Below are positions 63,208-64,000 of a DNA stretch of 64,000 nucleotides, in pieces; positions within the stretch are counted from its first letter, which is position 1, and every line of letters begins with the position of its first letter. Made by a program: the position numbers and the translations under genes. The notes under the pieces were generated by a model. The model did no database searches. It saw only the letters and a list, made by a program, of their open reading frames with translations, and was not told where the DNA came from. Origin of the DNA: Bryobacterales bacterium (lineage in GTDB: Bacteria; Acidobacteriota; Terriglobia; Bryobacterales; Bryobacteraceae); NCBI GenBank assembly GCA_019261985.1, contig JAFAQY010000114.1:42155-106154 (forward strand). The letters are read 5' to 3'.

Positions 63208-63459
63208 TCTTACTCCTTTTGTGTGTGGGGGGGGGTAGGAAGTCTCTGAGAATAATCCTAAATACCCATCCGCCCTATTACCCACGAACAGCCCAACCAA
63301 TTCCGTGCGATTTGTGACGTCGAAAATCAGGAAGAGCTGGCTGATGTAAGCCTTTACCGTACGCTCTCTCAGGCCGATTGCCTTCGCGATCTCGGAATTT
63401 CGCAGCCCCTTGCAGGTGAGCTGCAATATCTCCTTTTGCCTGACATTTAGGCGATCCAT
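63166..63459 (-). CDS. Solo LuxR-type HTH regulator
   Basis: 97 aa. LNVRQKEILQLTCKGLRNSE and IAKAIGLRERTVKAYISQLF form a complete GerE/LuxR-type HTH, near the N-terminus; there is no receiver or sensor domain. The last 40 residues are encoded partly over the 3' end of the gene on the other strand and over a run of nine G (63224-63232). It may bind DNA alone or as a partner. Convergent with the paralogous pair, which it might regulate. Confidence 0.72.
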   Translation of the reverse strand: MDRLNVRQKEILQLTCKGLRNSEIAKAIGLRERTVKAYISQLFLIFDVTNRTELVGLFVGNRADGYLGLFSETSYPPPHTKGVRSMITLDLAWVERP

Positions 63460-63561
63460 GCAAAAACCTACGTGGGAGCCAGCTTAGTATATAGACTTCA
63501 AGGCAATATTGCAATTAATTTGTGATTAATTTCTGAGGCGATTGGAGTGATCGCGCGGCAG

Positions 63562-63744
63562 CTATATATCCCGACTCTGGGTACTGTACGCCGAGCTCCC
63601 AGCCGGCCCCGTCACGCCCGTTCGTGCAAGGAAACCGGTATCCAGGCGGCCGGTGACGAAATCGGGATGACTGAGGATGCGCTGGTGCAGAGGAATGGAG
63701 GTTTGAATCCCATCCACCACAAACATATCCAGCGCCCGCAGCAT
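63562..63744 (-). pseudogene. accC: AccC (biotin carboxylase) C-terminal fragment
   Basis: About 42 residues, MLRALDMFVVDGIQTSIPLH and QRILSHPDFVTGRLDTGFL, match the C-terminus of biotin carboxylase, the enzyme subunit of acetyl-CoA carboxylase that carboxylates biotin. The first 90 percent is missing and it runs directly into the IS1380 fragment upstream. The region is therefore a rearrangement scar. Confidence 0.7.
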
Positions 63745-63759
63745 CCCCCAAACGAGCCA

Positions 63760-63872
63760 GCAGGGTTCAACCGCCGGTCCGTCTCGCGCAGCAGCAGCCC
63801 GCCGGCATCGGAGGTCATCGTGCCGCCGTCGAACTGCGCTCGCACCGTGCGCGAAAAATGGCCTGTTGCGCC
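63760..63872 (-). pseudogene. IS1380-type transposase, N-terminal remnant
   Basis: HFSRTVRAQFDGGTMTSDAG and GLLLRETDRRLN match the N-terminal block of IS1380 transposases. It ends abruptly at the accC fragment. Same strand and complementary part to the remnant at 59292-59470. Confidence 0.7.
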
Positions 63873-63876
63873 ACTA

Positions 63877-64000
63877 TGATAATGTCCCCTTGAGACCTCG
63901 TTAGAAATGTCCCCCTAAACTGAAAGACCTCCCCCGAAGGAGGAGGTCGGATTGGGGCGTACGGCATTGAGCAAGAGGGAACTGCAACGAGGTGGAGTGT
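63877..64000 (+). mobile_element. Left end of an ISNCY-like insertion sequence (runs off window)
   Basis: TGATAATGTCCCCTTGAG and GAAATGTCCCCC are direct repeats of ATGTCCCC, as found at the ends of some ISNCY-group elements. A reading frame with a strong ribosome binding site starts just inside. The right end is outside the window. Confidence 0.55.
63952..64000 (+). CDS. Transposase, first 16 codons (partial)
   Basis: TTG start at 63952 after AAGGAGGAGGTCGG. The product LGRTALSKRELQRGGV matches the start of ISNCY-type transposases (ALSKRELQR). It continues beyond the window. Confidence 0.5.
   Translation, partial: MGRTALSKRELQRGGV

Overview
The window looks like a chromosomal segment of an Acidobacteriota bacterium, most like the Solibacteraceae/Bryobacterales. 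The evidence is two very large plug-and-carboxypeptidase-regulatory TonB-type receptors, an alternative complex III (Act) operon joined to a caa3-type cytochrome oxidase operon, small secreted 'PDLSGVW' and 'AGAWKVN' proteins, and a GC-rich background. This is inference from gene content; no rRNA is present to confirm it.

Layout. 1-1664: a decayed group II intron whose reverse transcriptase has two frameshifts and a lost YADD motif. 1798-4860: a small island at tRNA-Leu(CAA), bounded by a copy of the tRNA 3' end, carrying wrecks of a tyrosine recombinase, an FRG-domain gene and a DUF262 gene (a dead defence-like pair). 5096-7802: a 47-aa membrane/secreted peptide, an XRE/S24-like regulator with matching operators in front of itself and the peptide, then divergent ubiX-pheA. 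7888-14476: a secreted protein, a giant hybrid histidine kinase and its overlapping response regulator.

14674-27608: one long minus-strand respiratory operon. Read in its own direction it is actA-B-C-D-E-F, a small membrane protein, SCO/SenC, coxB-A-C-D. It encodes quinol oxidation by alternative complex III, electron transfer through c hemes, and oxygen reduction by a caa3-like oxidase. 27879-34996: two TonB-dependent receptors. 35332-45469: peptide deformylase, an IS630 element sitting exactly in the stop codon of an MFS gene, a transglutaminase/TgpA protein with a radical SAM-glycosyltransferase fusion, and an IS4-like element carrying a KTSC-domain passenger gene.

45517-58892: a TPR protein, an MNT antitoxin with a broken HEPN toxin, B12-dependent ribonucleotide reductase under a NrdR-like box, a STAS protein, GlcD-type oxidase, an NAD-binding dehydrogenase, a TlpA-like thioredoxin, an OmpR/HAMP-kinase pair and an M1-fold protein lacking its zinc ligands. 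59292-64000: a cluster of secreted proteins of unknown function (including two tandem paralogues) and a solo LuxR regulator, flanked by C-terminal and N-terminal remnants of IS1380-type transposase, an accC fragment, and the start of a further IS.

A theme throughout is a family of short palindromic GC-rich repeats (GGCAGGATGCCATCCTGC, GCGCGATTGCCAATCGCGC, GCGGGCTTTAGCCCGC and relatives). They lie in most intergenic gaps and also inside coding sequences: the signal-peptide regions of SCO and actE, and three tandem copies that repeat the coxA start. A separate minisatellite sits in frame inside actB.
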